A stretch of 64,000 bases of DNA from Dickeya aquatica. GTDB lineage: Bacteria > Pseudomonadota > Gammaproteobacteria > Enterobacterales > Enterobacteriaceae. Where the stretch lies: the NCBI RefSeq assembly GCF_900095885.1, contig NZ_LT615367.1, forward strand, positions 3,286,001 through 3,350,000. Direction: 5' to 3'. Below are positions 41,540 to 51,427 of this stretch, piece after piece. The position numbers were made by a program, and so were the translations under genes. Each line of letters opens with the position of its first letter. Positions within the stretch are counted from its first letter, which is position 1. The notes beneath the pieces were generated by a model. It searched no databases. It was not told the DNA's origin and was given only the letters and a program-made list of their open reading frames with translations.

Positions 41540-42904
41540 ATGATCACACACATTAGCCCGTTAGGGTCCATGGATTTACTGTCGCAGTTGGAAGTGGATA
41601 TGCTGAAAAGCACCGCCAGCAGCGATCTTTACCGGTTATTTCGTAACTGTTCCCTCGCCGTTCTGAACTCAGGCAGCCAGACGGACAACAGCAAGGAGTT
41701 GCTCTCCCGCTACGAGGATTTTGATATCAATGTTCTGCGCCGTGAACGGGGCGTCAAACTGGAGCTGGTCAACCCACCGGAAGAGGCCTTCGTTGATGGT
41801 CAAATAATCCGTTCGTTACAAGCCAACCTGTTTGCCGTGTTACGCGACATTCTGTTTGTAAACGGCCAGATAGCCAGTGCCGGCCGCTATCAAACCCTCG
41901 ACCTTGAAGACAGCACGCATATCACCAACCTGGTCTTCTCCATTCTGCGTAACGCCCGCGCGCTGCACGTTGGGGAAGAGCCGAATCTGGTCGTGTGCTG
42001 GGGTGGGCATTCCATCAATGAAATCGAATATCTGTATGCCCGCAAAGTCGGCAGCCAGCTTGGCTTACGCGAACTGAATATCTGCACAGGCTGCGGGCCG
42101 GGTGCAATGGAAGCGCCAATGAAAGGTGCCGCCGTTGGTCATGCACAGCAGCGTTATCGTGACGGGCGTTTTATTGGTATGACAGAGCCTTCCATTATCG
42201 CCGCCGAGCCCCCTAACCCACTGGTGAATGAACTCATCATCATGCCGGACATTGAAAAGCGTCTGGAAGCGTTTGTGCGTATTGGACATGGCATTATCAT
42301 TTTCCCAGGCGGCGTAGGAACCGCAGAAGAGTTTCTCTATCTGCTGGGGATCATGATGGACCCGATTAACAGCGAACAGGTACTGCCGATTATTCTCACC
42401 GGCCCAGAAGAGAGTGCCGACTATTTCCGGGTGCTGGATGAGTTTATTGTCAGTACGCTCGGTCGTCAGGCACGCCGGTACTACTCGATAATTATCAATG
42501 ATGCAGCAGAAGTCGCTCGTCAGATGAAAAAGGCCATGCCGCAGGTGAAAGAGCATCGCCGTCATACAGGCGATGCTTACAGTTTTAATTGGTCGCTGCG
42601 TATCGCACCCGATTTACAACTGCCGTTTGACCCCACGCACGAGAATATGGCCAATCTCAATCTGCACCCCGATCAACCCGCAGAAGAGCTGGCAGCAACG
42701 CTGCGTAAAGCCTTTTCCGGCATCGTTGCCGGTAATGTGAAAGAAGCGGGCATTCGGGCGATTGAGGAAAATGGCCCTTACCGGTTGCATGGCAATGCCA
42801 GCATCATGAAAAGTATGGATAGCCTGCTGCGTGATTTTGTCTCTCAGCAGCGCATGAAGTTGCCTGGCAGCGATTATGTGCCGTGCTACGAAATCCACTC
42901 CTGA
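41540..42904 (+). CDS. ppnN: Nucleotide 5'-monophosphate nucleosidase PpnN (YgdH)
   Basis: 454 residues, the E. coli length. It cleaves purine and pyrimidine nucleoside monophosphates to base and ribose 5-phosphate and is stimulated by (p)ppGpp in E. coli. The central LOG-type domain carries [18 protein letters not shown] and [18 protein letters not shown] (PGGXGTXXE motif); the family-specific N- and C-terminal domains are present. AGGGAG site before ATG. Divergent from syd. Confidence 0.96.
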   Translation: MITHISPLGSMDLLSQLEVDMLKSTASSDLYRLFRNCSLAVLNSGSQTDNSKELLSRYEDFDINVLRRERGVKLELVNPPEEAFVDGQIIRSLQANLFAVLRDILFVNGQIASAGRYQTLDLEDSTHITNLVFSILRNARALHVGEEPNLVVCWGGHSINEIEYLYARKVGSQLGLRELNICTGCGPGAMEAPMKGAAVGHAQQRYRDGRFIGMTEPSIIAAEPPNPLVNELIIMPDIEKRLEAFVRIGHGIIIFPGGVGTAEEFLYLLGIMMDPINSEQVLPIILTGPEESADYFRVLDEFIVSTLGRQARRYYSIIINDAAEVARQMKKAMPQVKEHRRHTGDAYSFNWSLRIAPDLQLPFDPTHENMANLNLHPDQPAEELAATLRKAFSGIVAGNVKEAGIRAIEENGPYRLHGNASIMKSMDSLLRDFVSQQRMKLPGSDYVPCYEIHS

Positions 42905-42911
42905 CCACCCG

Positions 42912-42937
42912 GCCGCCATCAGCCTGTTGATGGCGGC
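42912..42937 (+). terminator. Possible terminator after ppnN
   Basis: Perfect stem GCCGCCATCA / TGATGGCGGC with a 6-base loop; only a short T tract follows, so read-through into xni is likely. Confidence 0.6.
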
Positions 42938-42955
42938 AATTTGTGACTCCTGAAT

Positions 42956-43738
42956 ATGGCCGTACATCTGCTGATTGTTGATGCCCTTAACCTGATTCGT
43001 CGTATCCATGCCGTGCAAGGCTCGCCCTGTCTCAATGCCTGTCGGCATGCTCTGGGCCAGTTGATCCAGCATAGCAAGCCCACGCACGCGGTAGCGGTTT
43101 TCGATGACGAGCAGCGCGCACATAGCTGGCGACACCAGTTGCTGGCTGAATACAAAGAGGGCAGAGCGCCAATGCCAGACACGCTGGCACAAGAGCTGCC
43201 ACACATCAAAGAGGCTTTTCTTGCGATGGGTGTGAACAGCTGGCATTCGCCGGGTAATGAAGCAGACGATCTGGCGGCCACGCTAGCCTGCAAAGTGGCC
43301 GCTCAGGGGCATCAGGCGACGATTGTCTCAACCGATAAAGGCTACTGCCAGCTACTGGCTCCTGCCGTGCGCATTCGGGATTATTTTCAAAAGCGCTGGC
43401 TGGATATGCCCTTTATCGCCGGAGAATTTGGCGTGAAACCGGCACAATTACCAGACTACTGGGGGCTTGCGGGCATCAGTAGCAGTAAGATCCCCGGTGT
43501 CAGCGGCATCGGGCCCAAAACGGCCGCACAACTGCTCCAGCAAGCCGACTCGCTGGAGATATTGTATCAGCAACTGGAACAGGTCCCTGAAAAGTGGCGT
43601 CACAAACTGCTATCACACAAGGATATGGCCTATCGCTGCCGCGAAGTGGCCACGCTCAAAACCGACCTGCAACTTAACGGCAATCTTCAGCAACTGCGTC
43701 TGCCTGCGGCTGGAACTGGCGTACCGCCGTCATACTGA
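42956..43738 (+). CDS. xni: Flap endonuclease Xni (ExoIX)
   Basis: 260 residues (E. coli about 251). Homologue of the 5'-nuclease domain of DNA polymerase I. Acidic residues of the metal site are in [19 protein letters not shown] and [10 protein letters not shown]. The helix-hairpin-helix-like DNA-binding segment is [21 protein letters not shown]. sdaC and sdaB, which separate it from ppnN in E. coli, are not here. Confidence 0.94.
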   Translation: MAVHLLIVDALNLIRRIHAVQGSPCLNACRHALGQLIQHSKPTHAVAVFDDEQRAHSWRHQLLAEYKEGRAPMPDTLAQELPHIKEAFLAMGVNSWHSPGNEADDLAATLACKVAAQGHQATIVSTDKGYCQLLAPAVRIRDYFQKRWLDMPFIAGEFGVKPAQLPDYWGLAGISSSKIPGVSGIGPKTAAQLLQQADSLEILYQQLEQVPEKWRHKLLSHKDMAYRCREVATLKTDLQLNGNLQQLRLPAAGTGVPPSY

Positions 43739-43782
43739 CGGCGGGCATCATCGTACACTACTGCGCAGCCTGGCAGTGGTAC

Positions 43783-44883
43783 TTAACGCTCATCACGCCG
43801 ACCGGGGATTGCCCCCCAAATACGCCGCACATGCACGGTTATCTCTTCACGATCGTGATAGAGGTGTTTGGCATGCACTTCAAAATTAATACCCTGTTCC
43901 TCAAGTCGCTGTGATAACTGGGCAAGATTCTGCACCACTTCCTCATAACGCTTTTTCATAGGCAGTTTGAGGTTGAAGATAACCTCACGACACCAGCCAT
44001 TAACCAGCCAGTCACCCATGCGGCTGGTGACTTTGGCAGGCTTCTCTACCATGTCACACACCAGCCAGTAAATATTATTGCGCGGCGGCTCAAAGCGGAA
44101 ACCATCTGCCTGCTGGTGCATCACCTGACCGGTGTCCATCAGGTCTGGTGACATCATGCCGTTATCTACCGCATACACCATCATGCTGCGCTTCACCAAT
44201 TGATAGGTCCAGCCGCCGGGGCACGCGCCTAAATCCACCGCATACATGCCGCTGGCAAGGCGCTCATCCCACTCATCGGCAGGCACGAAAACATGAAACG
44301 CTTCTTCCAGCTTCAGGGTTGAACGGCTTGGCGCATCCGCCGGGAATTTCAGGCGCGGGATCCCCATATAAAACGGTGAGTTATTGTTGCTGTAAGAGTA
44401 CCCCACATAACAACAGCCAGGCGCGATAAACAGCACATGGATAACCGGACGACTGCCTTTTTCCTGCGACAGCAAAATACGGTTTTCACGCAATGCAGCA
44501 CGCAGTGGCACGGTAAACTTGCGGCAGAACTTCATCAGCTCTTTGCTTTCGTTGGTATCGGGCACTTCAACACGCAACTCTCCGGCACGCTCCATCACAC
44601 CGGTCAACATCCCCACGATGGGCGCGATGCGATCATCCGGCGGCAAGTCACGCAGCAACTCCCCACACACCATCATCTGGCGGGCAAAGACCAGTTCCTT
44701 AAACGGCAGCGTTTTGATTAAGCGATCGGCATCTTCATGCTGATAACATTCAAAAATGACATAACCGCTGTTGTCTTTCACGCGGACAAAACCATACACC
44801 TCATAGCGTGCGGCTTTATCGGTTATCTCCGCCGCACACTCTTTTTCAAAACCGGGGCGACAGTACAAAATGACTTTATTCAT
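43783..44883 (-). CDS. rlmM: 23S rRNA 2'-O-ribose C2498 methyltransferase RlmM
   Basis: 366 residues, the E. coli length. An N-terminal THUMP-like domain ([17 protein letters not shown]) precedes the Rossmann methyltransferase with the SAM-binding [18 protein letters not shown] (about 220-237), YAVDNGMM and [10 protein letters not shown], and catalytic Lys in [11 protein letters not shown]. Starts 8 bp inside ygdD, so the pair is translationally linked. Confidence 0.97.
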   Translation of the reverse strand: MNKVILYCRPGFEKECAAEITDKAARYEVYGFVRVKDNSGYVIFECYQHEDADRLIKTLPFKELVFARQMMVCGELLRDLPPDDRIAPIVGMLTGVMERAGELRVEVPDTNESKELMKFCRKFTVPLRAALRENRILLSQEKGSRPVIHVLFIAPGCCYVGYSYSNNNSPFYMGIPRLKFPADAPSRSTLKLEEAFHVFVPADEWDERLASGMYAVDLGACPGGWTYQLVKRSMMVYAVDNGMMSPDLMDTGQVMHQQADGFRFEPPRNNIYWLVCDMVEKPAKVTSRMGDWLVNGWCREVIFNLKLPMKKRYEEVVQNLAQLSQRLEEQGINFEVHAKHLYHDREEITVHVRRIWGAIPGRRDER

Positions 44884-45271
44884 GTGACTCAGCCCTGCCT
44901 TTCAGGCGTAGGGCTCCGATTAACAGTAACAACCATCCCGCCAGGAAGCAGAGGCCTCCCACCGGCGTGATAAACACCCAAAAACGCCAATACGACAACG
45001 CCAGACAGTAAAGACTGCCACTAAACAGCACGATACCCAGCGCCAGCAATGCCGCACTCCAGTAAAACCAGACATTCACCCGCTGACACATCGCCACCGC
45101 TAACACCAAAATCACCAGCGTATGAAATGCCTGATATTGTAAGCCGGTATGTAACCAGGCCATTTGGGTTTCGCCCAGCGCTTTACTTAACACATGTGCC
45201 CCGAACGCGCCCAGCGCGACGTACACCAGCCCGCTGATGGCGGCAAAAATCAGCATAAAACGGCTATTCAT
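44876..45271 (-). CDS. ygdD: DUF423 inner-membrane protein YgdD
   Basis: 131 residues, the E. coli length, with four hydrophobic helices. It opens with a motif common to the family ([15 protein letters not shown]), followed by [19 protein letters not shown] and [19 protein letters not shown]. Function unknown. Overlaps rlmM by 8 bp and follows gcvA. Confidence 0.93.
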   Translation of the reverse strand: MNSRFMLIFAAISGLVYVALGAFGAHVLSKALGETQMAWLHTGLQYQAFHTLVILVLAVAMCQRVNVWFYWSAALLALGIVLFSGSLYCLALSYWRFWVFITPVGGLCFLAGWLLLLIGALRLKGRAESHE

Positions 45272-45331
45272 TGTTTAGCCCACACCTTTATGTTTAACAA
45301 GATGAGTATTCAACTCGCCACATACACAGCC

Positions 45332-46258
45332 TCAGCGCGACGAATTGTCATAACGAAACCGGAATTTTTCCTGTTCACTCGCCGCGCGCGCGAGGATCCA
45401 TTGACGAAAAGCGGCTATTTTACCCAGTTCCGCCTGGCTGTCATGGCAAACCAGATAAAATGCATTTTTACTGACCAATACATCATTGAACGGACAGACC
45501 AGCCTGCCTGCTTCAATTTCCGTCTGCGCCATCACATTATTGGCCAGCGCCACGCCCTGACCGTGAATGGCCGCCTGCAACACCATCGCGCTATGGCTGA
45601 AAATCGGCCCTTGCTGCACATTAATCTGCGCTATCCCTAACTGACGGGTATACGCCAGCCAGTCACGGCGCGAGGCATCATGTAGCAGGGTATGCCATGC
45701 CAAATCCTCCGGCGTTTTCAACGGATGCTCACCCGCCAGCAATTGCGGAGCACACACTGGCAACAGATATTCCGCATAGAGTTTTTCCACCCTCATGCCC
45801 GGCCAGTTACCTCGCCCATAGAAAATCGCCACGTCCACATCATCAGACAGCCGCTCCTCTTCCCGGTCTACCGCCTGAATACGCACATCGATGCCGGGGT
45901 ATTCCGAGTTAAAACTCGACAGGCGCGGCACCAGCCAGTGAATGGCAAAACTGGGCAACAGGCTGACAGTGAGCGCCCCTTTGGCACTGCGCGCCTGTAG
46001 CTTACGCGTGGCTTCATTCAGCGCGGAAAAAATCTCTTTGATATCGAGAAAATAGCTCTGCCCTTCTTCCGTTAATAACAGCGAACGGTTACGGCGACGG
46101 AACAATTTCAGGCCAAGAAAATCCTCCAGCGATTTTATCTGGTGGCTGACAGCAGCCTGAGTCACGAACAACTCTTCAGCCGCTCGGGTAAAACTGAGGT
46201 GGCGGGCAGCAGCATCAAAAACACGTAAAGCATTGAGGGGTGGCAATCGTTTGGACAT
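45332..46258 (-). CDS. gcvA: Glycine cleavage system transcriptional regulator GcvA
   Basis: 308 residues. LysR-type regulator that activates gcvTHP with glycine, represses it with purines, and activates gcvB. The N-terminal helix-turn-helix covers LNALRVFDAAARHLSFTRAAEEL-FVTQAAVSHQIKSLE (about 8-47), and the effector domain follows. Divergent from gcvB with a shared 131-bp control region. Confidence 0.95.
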   Translation of the reverse strand: MSKRLPPLNALRVFDAAARHLSFTRAAEELFVTQAAVSHQIKSLEDFLGLKLFRRRNRSLLLTEEGQSYFLDIKEIFSALNEATRKLQARSAKGALTVSLLPSFAIHWLVPRLSSFNSEYPGIDVRIQAVDREEERLSDDVDVAIFYGRGNWPGMRVEKLYAEYLLPVCAPQLLAGEHPLKTPEDLAWHTLLHDASRRDWLAYTRQLGIAQINVQQGPIFSHSAMVLQAAIHGQGVALANNVMAQTEIEAGRLVCPFNDVLVSKNAFYLVCHDSQAELGKIAAFRQWILARAASEQEKFRFRYDNSSR

Positions 46259-46354
46259 AAACCGGATTCTTCATATATGGCTATGGTGCACCCAGGGAGC
46301 AGTTCCCACCATTTGCTATTAGTTTTTTTAATCCGAGGCATTATAAATTGTCCG

Positions 46355-46383
46355 TTGAGGATGCACCAGCAAATACCTATAGT
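46355..46383 (+). promoter_or_regulatory. gcvB promoter
   Basis: TTGAGG (46355-46360), 17-bp spacer and TATAGT (46378-46383), with the RNA start expected at 46390. GcvA is expected to bind just upstream. Confidence 0.8.
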
Positions 46384-46389
46384 AGCGCC

Positions 46390-46587
46390 ACTTCCCTGAG
46401 CCGGAACGAAAAGCGCAAAAGGTTAACGGACGTGCTTTTGGCTTGTGGTTGTGATGTTGTGTTTGCTATTTATTTACTGTCTGCATTTCAGACGCTGGTA
46501 GCCAGTCTACCTTTCATTTCCTGTATATTTACCCTGTCTGTCTAAGTGATTTTTGCATAGCACCGCAGTTTGCGGTGCTTTTTTTTT
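46390..46587 (+). ncRNA. gcvB: GcvB small RNA
   Basis: About 198 nt. The 5' end (ACTTCCCTGAGCCGGAACGA) and the segments ATTTACCCTGTCTGTC and AGTGATTTTTGCATAGCACC match E. coli GcvB closely. The G/U-rich seed region R1 is at about 46441-46465 (TTGTGGTTGTGATGTTGTGT). GcvB pairs through R1 with many ABC-transporter and amino-acid metabolism mRNAs with the help of Hfq. It ends with stem AGCACCGCA / TGCGGTGCT and nine T. An open frame at 46348-46545 is incidental. ygdI, which follows in E. coli, is missing. Confidence 0.96.
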
Positions 46588-46740
46588 GCCTAAAAATCAT
46601 AGTATTCCACAATACACCGGGAGTTACCGCCGTGCGTACCGGTGTGCGACGTGATGCGTTCGCCCAGGTATTCAGCGCCGCGCAAAACTTGTATCGGGCA
46701 AGAAAATGCGACAGGATCGGCCTCTTAGCAGAGGAGCACC

Positions 46741-47946
46741 ATGAAACCGTTTAACCCCGGGCATTTTCGCCAGCAATTTCCAGCCTTGGAGCACGGCAGC
46801 GTCTATCTTGATAGCGCCGCCACCGCATTGAAACCGAACGCGGTCATTTGTGCGGTAGAGCACTGCTATACCGCAGAAAGCGGCAATGTTCACCGCAGCC
46901 AGCATCACTCCGCCAGACGGTTGACGGATGCGTTTGAACAGGCGCGCGCAACCGTGGCCCGCTTCATCGGCGCACCGCAGGCGCGCAGCGTTATCTGGAC
47001 CCGAGGCACTACTGAGTCTATCAACCTGGTGGCGCAGTGCTATGCGAGGCCCCGCCTGCAACCCGGCGACGAAATTCTGGTCAGTGAAGGCGAGCACCAT
47101 GCCAATTTAATCCCGTGGCTAACAGTGGCGCAGCAAACCGGAGCTCGCGTCGTCAAACTCCCGTTAGGCAAAGATTATCAGCCCGCGCTTCCTGCACTGC
47201 GTGCCCTGCTGACGCCGCGTACCCGGTTGCTGGCCATCAGCCAGATGTCTAACGTTACGGGTGCAATGCCCGATTTGCATCAGGCGGTGACGCTTGCACA
47301 TCAGGCCGGCGCGGTGGTGATGGTCGATGGCGCACAAGGCGTCGTCCACCGCGCCATCGATGTGGATGCACTGGATATTGATTTTTACGCCTTTTCCGGC
47401 CACAAACTGTTTGGCCCAACCGGCATTGGCGTGCTGTATGGCAAGGCGGAATTACTGGAAGCCATGCCCCCCTGGCTTGGCGGCGGCAAAATGATGAGTC
47501 AGGTGTCGTTCGATGGCTTTACCCCACAGGCGATTCCACAACGTTTTGAGGCAGGCACGCCGCACATTGCTGGCGTATTAGGGCTGGCTGCGGCCATCGA
47601 CTGGTGGTGCCAGCAAGACCGGCACGGCGCAGACAAACACAGCGTCATGCTGGCCGAACAGGCCGAGCAACAGTTAAGTGCTCTTGCCGGGTTTCGCAGT
47701 TTTCGCGCCACCGGCTCAAGCCTGCTGTCATTCACCGTTGATGGGGTACATCATCATGACCTTGCCACTCTGGTGGCACAGTCTGGCGTGGCAATACGCG
47801 CCGGGCACCACTGCGCGCAACCCTTGATGAGTGCGCTGGGGGTTGAAGGAACGTTGCGCGCCTCTTTTGCCCCTTATAATCAGCCGCAGGATGTCGCACA
47901 TCTTATTCAGGCTATCCGCAACGCGTTGGAATTACTGGCAGATTGA
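46741..47946 (+). CDS. csdA: Cysteine desulfurase CsdA
   Basis: 401 residues, the E. coli length. Group II (SufS-like) PLP-dependent desulfurase. The PLP Lys is in FSGHKLFGPTGIGVLYG, and the active-site Cys is in AIRAGHHCAQPLMSALG (about 358). GEHHANLIPW and LDSAATALKP are family marks. It passes sulfur to CsdE, encoded 3 bp downstream. Ribosome-binding site AGAGGAG. Confidence 0.97.
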   Translation: MKPFNPGHFRQQFPALEHGSVYLDSAATALKPNAVICAVEHCYTAESGNVHRSQHHSARRLTDAFEQARATVARFIGAPQARSVIWTRGTTESINLVAQCYARPRLQPGDEILVSEGEHHANLIPWLTVAQQTGARVVKLPLGKDYQPALPALRALLTPRTRLLAISQMSNVTGAMPDLHQAVTLAHQAGAVVMVDGAQGVVHRAIDVDALDIDFYAFSGHKLFGPTGIGVLYGKAELLEAMPPWLGGGKMMSQVSFDGFTPQAIPQRFEAGTPHIAGVLGLAAAIDWWCQQDRHGADKHSVMLAEQAEQQLSALAGFRSFRATGSSLLSFTVDGVHHHDLATLVAQSGVAIRAGHHCAQPLMSALGVEGTLRASFAPYNQPQDVAHLIQAIRNALELLAD

Positions 47947-47949
47947 ATC

Positions 47950-48393
47950 ATGACGACTGAAACAACCCATCACCCGTTTGGCACCGACATTCCAGCCGCC
48001 ATGCTATTGACGCGCTTTGCCGCCTGCCGCAGTTGGGAAGAACGCTACCGCCAGTTGATCCTGCTGGCCAAAGCGCTCCCTCCCCTGCCTGAAGCGCTGC
48101 GTGACCCGGCTATCGCGCTATCTGGCTGTGAAAACCGCGTCTGGCTCGGTTATCAACGCCGGGAGGATGGCTCGTTACATTTTTATGGCGACAGTGACGG
48201 GCGCATCGTACGCGGCCTGCTGGCGGTTCTGCTCACCTCGGTTGAGGGGCAAACTGCGCAGACACTACGCCAGCGTGACCCGCTGGCGCTGTTTGATGCG
48301 CTGGGACTGCGCGAGGAGCTAAGCGCCTCACGCGCCGGTGGCCTCAGCGCGCTGGCTACACGGATTAACGCCATTGCCCATCAGGAAGCCTGA
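47950..48393 (+). CDS. csdE: Sulfur acceptor protein CsdE
   Basis: 147 residues, the E. coli length; SufE-like fold. The acceptor Cys lies in ALSGCENRVWLGY (about 61). It takes persulfide from CsdA and, in E. coli, interacts with TcdA (CsdL). Its 3' end overlaps the convergent tcdA by 13 bp. Confidence 0.96.
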   Translation: MTTETTHHPFGTDIPAAMLLTRFAACRSWEERYRQLILLAKALPPLPEALRDPAIALSGCENRVWLGYQRREDGSLHFYGDSDGRIVRGLLAVLLTSVEGQTAQTLRQRDPLALFDALGLREELSASRAGGLSALATRINAIAHQEA

Positions 48394-49205
48394 TGCTGCG
48401 CTGCTAACCGGGCATCGCGCGCCATCATTTTTTTAAGCGCATGTGAAACGGCCACAAAGCCAAAGGTTGCCGTCACCATGGTGGCTGCGCCGAACCCGGC
48501 CGAACAGTCCATGCGTTTCACACCATCGGCGCTGCTGCGCGAAGCACAGACCGTACCGTCCGGCTGGGGGTACATCAGCGGCTCGCTGGAAAACACACAG
48601 TCAATACCGAGTTTGCCTTTGCTATTTTTAACGATGTTAAAATCCTGCTTCAGGCGCTCACGCAGCTTCGCCGCCAGCGGATCTTGAATGGTTTTTGCCA
48701 AATCAGCGACCTCGATACGGGTAGGATCAATCTGCCCGCCTGCGCCACCGGTGGTTACCACCGGGATTTTATGGCGGCGGCACCAGGCCAGCAATGCGGC
48801 TTTCGGGCGCACGCTATCAATGGCATCAATCACATAACTAAAGTTGTGATTCAGCAACCCGGCAACGTTATCTGCACTAATAAAGTCATCGACACAGTGC
48901 ACCTGGCACTCCGGGTTTATCGCCAGAATACGCGCGGCCATCACCTCGGTTTTAAGCTGGCCGGTGTGCTGGCGCAGAGCGTGGATCTGGCGGTTGGTGT
49001 TACTGATGCACACATCATCCATGTCTATCAGCGTAATTGCGCCAATACCGGTACGCGCCAGCGCCTCTGCCGCCCACGAGCCGACACCACCAATGCCAAT
49101 CACGCACACATGCGCCCCGGCGAAAAGCGACAAGGCCCGCTGCCCATACAACCGCGCGGTTCCGCTAAAACGCTGCAAATAACTTTCGGATAGTTGCGTA
49201 CTCAT
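48381..49205 (-). CDS. tcdA: tRNA threonylcarbamoyladenosine dehydratase TcdA (CsdL)
   Basis: 274 residues. E1-like enzyme that cyclises t6A37 to ct6A with ATP. The adenylation motif is VCVIGIGGVGSWAAEALARTG (about 31-51), then TLIDMDDVCISNTNRQIHAL and the C-terminal SAGFGAATMVTATFGFVA. Convergent and overlapping with csdE, conserved neighbourhood. Confidence 0.96.
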   Translation of the reverse strand: MSTQLSESYLQRFSGTARLYGQRALSLFAGAHVCVIGIGGVGSWAAEALARTGIGAITLIDMDDVCISNTNRQIHALRQHTGQLKTEVMAARILAINPECQVHCVDDFISADNVAGLLNHNFSYVIDAIDSVRPKAALLAWCRRHKIPVVTTGGAGGQIDPTRIEVADLAKTIQDPLAAKLRERLKQDFNIVKNSKGKLGIDCVFSSEPLMYPQPDGTVCASRSSADGVKRMDCSAGFGAATMVTATFGFVAVSHALKKMMARDARLAAQHQAS

Positions 49206-49293
49206 GATTCACCTTCGCCTCATAAAAACGGCTGCGATAATACCCCACTCAGACCGGTTTGCGCAGTGCTATCGGGCATGAGATAGCCGCTCA

Positions 49294-49319
49294 GCCACCT
49301 GAAACAGCATTCAGGTGGC
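49294..49319. other. 9-bp perfect inverted repeat upstream of the GNAT gene
   Basis: Arms GCCACCTGA / TCAGGTGGC with an 8-base spacer, between divergent tcdA and the acetyltransferase gene. It could be a transcript hairpin or an operator; nothing in sequence decides. Confidence 0.35.
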
Positions 49320-49398
49320 GTTGGCATCGCGTTTTTGTTTTCAACCCGGCCCAATTCGTGCTGATATTCCTGTTACCCAGCATCTATCTGGAGGCCGT

Positions 49399-49848
49399 AT
49401 GCGCCTTGAACAGGTTCCGGCAACGCTATCTGACATCCCGTACTTACTGCAATTACGCCAGCTCACCATGGCCGGATATCTCGCTGACATCGGAGCGCCA
49501 ACCGATAATGACAGCCTGATGCAACGCGTGCTTTATGCATTCGAGCACGCCTATCTCGTGCTGGCAGACGGCAAACCGGCCGGGTTATTAAAATATGCCT
49601 TTGTGCCAGACGCACAGCACTGGTATTTAATGCAGATTCAAATTCACCCGGATTTTCAAAACCGGGGGCTCGGCCGGTTACTGATAGAGTCGCTCATCGC
49701 CAGGGCCTCAGCACAACGCCAGCCGGTAGTGTTAAGTGTGCTAAAAAATAACCCGGCCCGCCTGTTGTATCAGCGTCTTGGCTTTGAGATTACCGGTGAA
49801 GGTGACCGGGAGTTCACGATGTGTCACCCGCCGGGAAAACCCACATAA
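49399..49848 (+). CDS. GNAT-family N-acetyltransferase
   Basis: 149 residues from ATG 49399 (GGAGG site); the frame from 49315 is not supported. The acetyl-CoA motif A is IQIHPDFQNRGLGRLLIESLI (Q-X-X-G-X-G), and the C-terminal beta-bulge region is LLYQRLGFEITGEGDREFTM. Substrate unknown. It lies 55 bp before the dehydrogenase-GNAT fusion in the same direction. Confidence 0.88.
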   Translation: MRLEQVPATLSDIPYLLQLRQLTMAGYLADIGAPTDNDSLMQRVLYAFEHAYLVLADGKPAGLLKYAFVPDAQHWYLMQIQIHPDFQNRGLGRLLIESLIARASAQRQPVVLSVLKNNPARLLYQRLGFEITGEGDREFTMCHPPGKPT

Positions 49849-49903
49849 CAAGCGCAAGTCACCTGCCTCGCCACTGACGAAAACAATGACAAGGAATAAC
49901 CGT

Positions 49904-51379
49904 ATGCACATCGCCATACTGGATGATTATCAGGATGCAGTCCGCCATCTCGACTGCTTTTCCCTGCTTAACGCGCATCACGTCACCATCCTGAACCAGA
50001 CCTTCACTGACGAAGAACAACTGGCGGCCCGTTTACAGGATGCCGACGCACTGGTACTTATCCGTGAGCGCACCCACATTACCGACACCCTCCTTGCCAG
50101 ACTGCCCCGCGTAAAGCTCATCAGCCAGACCGGTAAAATCAGCCAGCATATTGACGTAGCGGCCTGCCAGCGCCGGGGCGTTACCCTCGCTGAAGGCCGA
50201 GGCTCGCCGGTTGCCCCAGCCGAGCTCTGCTGGGCATTGATTATGGCGGCCTCGCGCCATCTGCCGCAGTACCATCACGCGTTACAATGCCCGCATACCC
50301 GATGCGAGGCTGAACGCGGCTGGCAACAAAGCGGGCTCCCCACATTAGGCCGCACGCTGGAAGGGCTGACGCTCGGTATCTGGGGTTTTGGCAATATTGG
50401 TCAGCGCATAGCCCGCTATGGCGCAGCATTTGGCATGCAGATATTGATATGGGGCAGCGAGGCGTCGCGGGTCAGGGCGCAAACGATGGGGTATGAAGCG
50501 GCTGCAAGCAAAGCGGCATTTTTTGCCCGCGCAGATGTGTTGTCACTGCATTTACGCCTTAATGATGCCACCCGTCACAGTGTGACACAGGCCGACCTGG
50601 CGCTGATGAAGCCGGACGCCCTGTTTGTCAATATCAGCCGCGCTGAACTGGTGGAGCCGGGCGCACTCTGGCAGGTTTTATCCGCGAACCCGCACCGGCA
50701 GGCCGCGCTGGATGTGTTCAGTCATGAACCGGCGAGCAAAGAAAGCGAGCCGTTGCTCCGGTTGCCGAATGTACTGGCGACACCGCATATCGGCTACGTG
50801 GAGCGCAACAGTTACGAACTCTATTTCCGCCTGGCCTTCGAAAATGTGCTGGCGTTTGCCGCTGAAAAGCCGGAGGAACCGGCAACACAGGCACAGAAAC
50901 CACGCCCGTTGCCCGTGACCTTCCGTAAAGCCATGCGCACCGATGCTCACGCCGCATTCGCCCTGCGCAATCGCGCGATTATACAGGGCTGCGCGGAGCA
51001 CTATCCGCCGGACTCACTGCAACGCTGGGCAGGCGGCCCGCTCAGTCAATCGTTCGAAAATACGGTAACAGACCGTTTTTATCTGGCGGAACACGCCCAG
51101 CGTATCGTCGCAACCGGCATGATAAACCTCGATAACGGCATGATTGACGCGATTTTTGTTGAACCGGATGTCATGGGCCAGGGCATCGGGCGCGCCATGA
51201 TGCAGTATCTGGAAGGTAAAGCCCGTTCTGCCGGGCTTAAGGAACTGCATCTGGAAGCCAGCCTGAATGCAGCGGCGTTTTATCACTCACTGGGTTTTTG
51301 CGGTGATGAGCCAAGCCTTCACCATTCCCCGCGTGGATTTTCGCTGGCGTGTATTCCGATGGTGAAATCACTGCGCTGA
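49904..51379 (+). CDS. D-2-hydroxyacid dehydrogenase fused to a GNAT acetyltransferase
   Basis: 491 residues from ATG 49904. Residues 1-320 form a D-isomer-specific 2-hydroxyacid dehydrogenase: NAD-binding GFGNIG (161-166), catalytic Arg in NISRAELV (246), Glu in FSHEP (275) and His in TPHIGYVE (295). A Pro/Glu-rich linker (about 320-338) leads to a complete GNAT domain (about 339-491) with FVEPDVMGQGIGRAMM and AAFYHSLGF. Both active sites look intact, so this is a real in-frame fusion, not a sequencing artefact as far as can be seen. It might couple 2-oxo/2-hydroxyacid chemistry to N-acetylation; the substrate is unknown. Confidence 0.88.
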   Translation: MHIAILDDYQDAVRHLDCFSLLNAHHVTILNQTFTDEEQLAARLQDADALVLIRERTHITDTLLARLPRVKLISQTGKISQHIDVAACQRRGVTLAEGRGSPVAPAELCWALIMAASRHLPQYHHALQCPHTRCEAERGWQQSGLPTLGRTLEGLTLGIWGFGNIGQRIARYGAAFGMQILIWGSEASRVRAQTMGYEAAASKAAFFARADVLSLHLRLNDATRHSVTQADLALMKPDALFVNISRAELVEPGALWQVLSANPHRQAALDVFSHEPASKESEPLLRLPNVLATPHIGYVERNSYELYFRLAFENVLAFAAEKPEEPATQAQKPRPLPVTFRKAMRTDAHAAFALRNRAIIQGCAEHYPPDSLQRWAGGPLSQSFENTVTDRFYLAEHAQRIVATGMINLDNGMIDAIFVEPDVMGQGIGRAMMQYLEGKARSAGLKELHLEASLNAAAFYHSLGFCGDEPSLHHSPRGFSLACIPMVKSLR

Positions 51380-51427
51380 CGCACGGTGCCTTGCTGCCGT
51401 TTAATGCAGGCAAGGCACTTGAGCAGT

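Noticed and set aside
41269..41613. N-terminal extension of Syd
   Set aside because: It crosses the ppnN start; ATG 41268 gives the family length.
46348..46545. 65-residue plus-strand open frame with hydrophobic end
   Set aside because: It lies almost wholly within the gcvB RNA, which explains the conservation; no ribosome-binding site and no known family.
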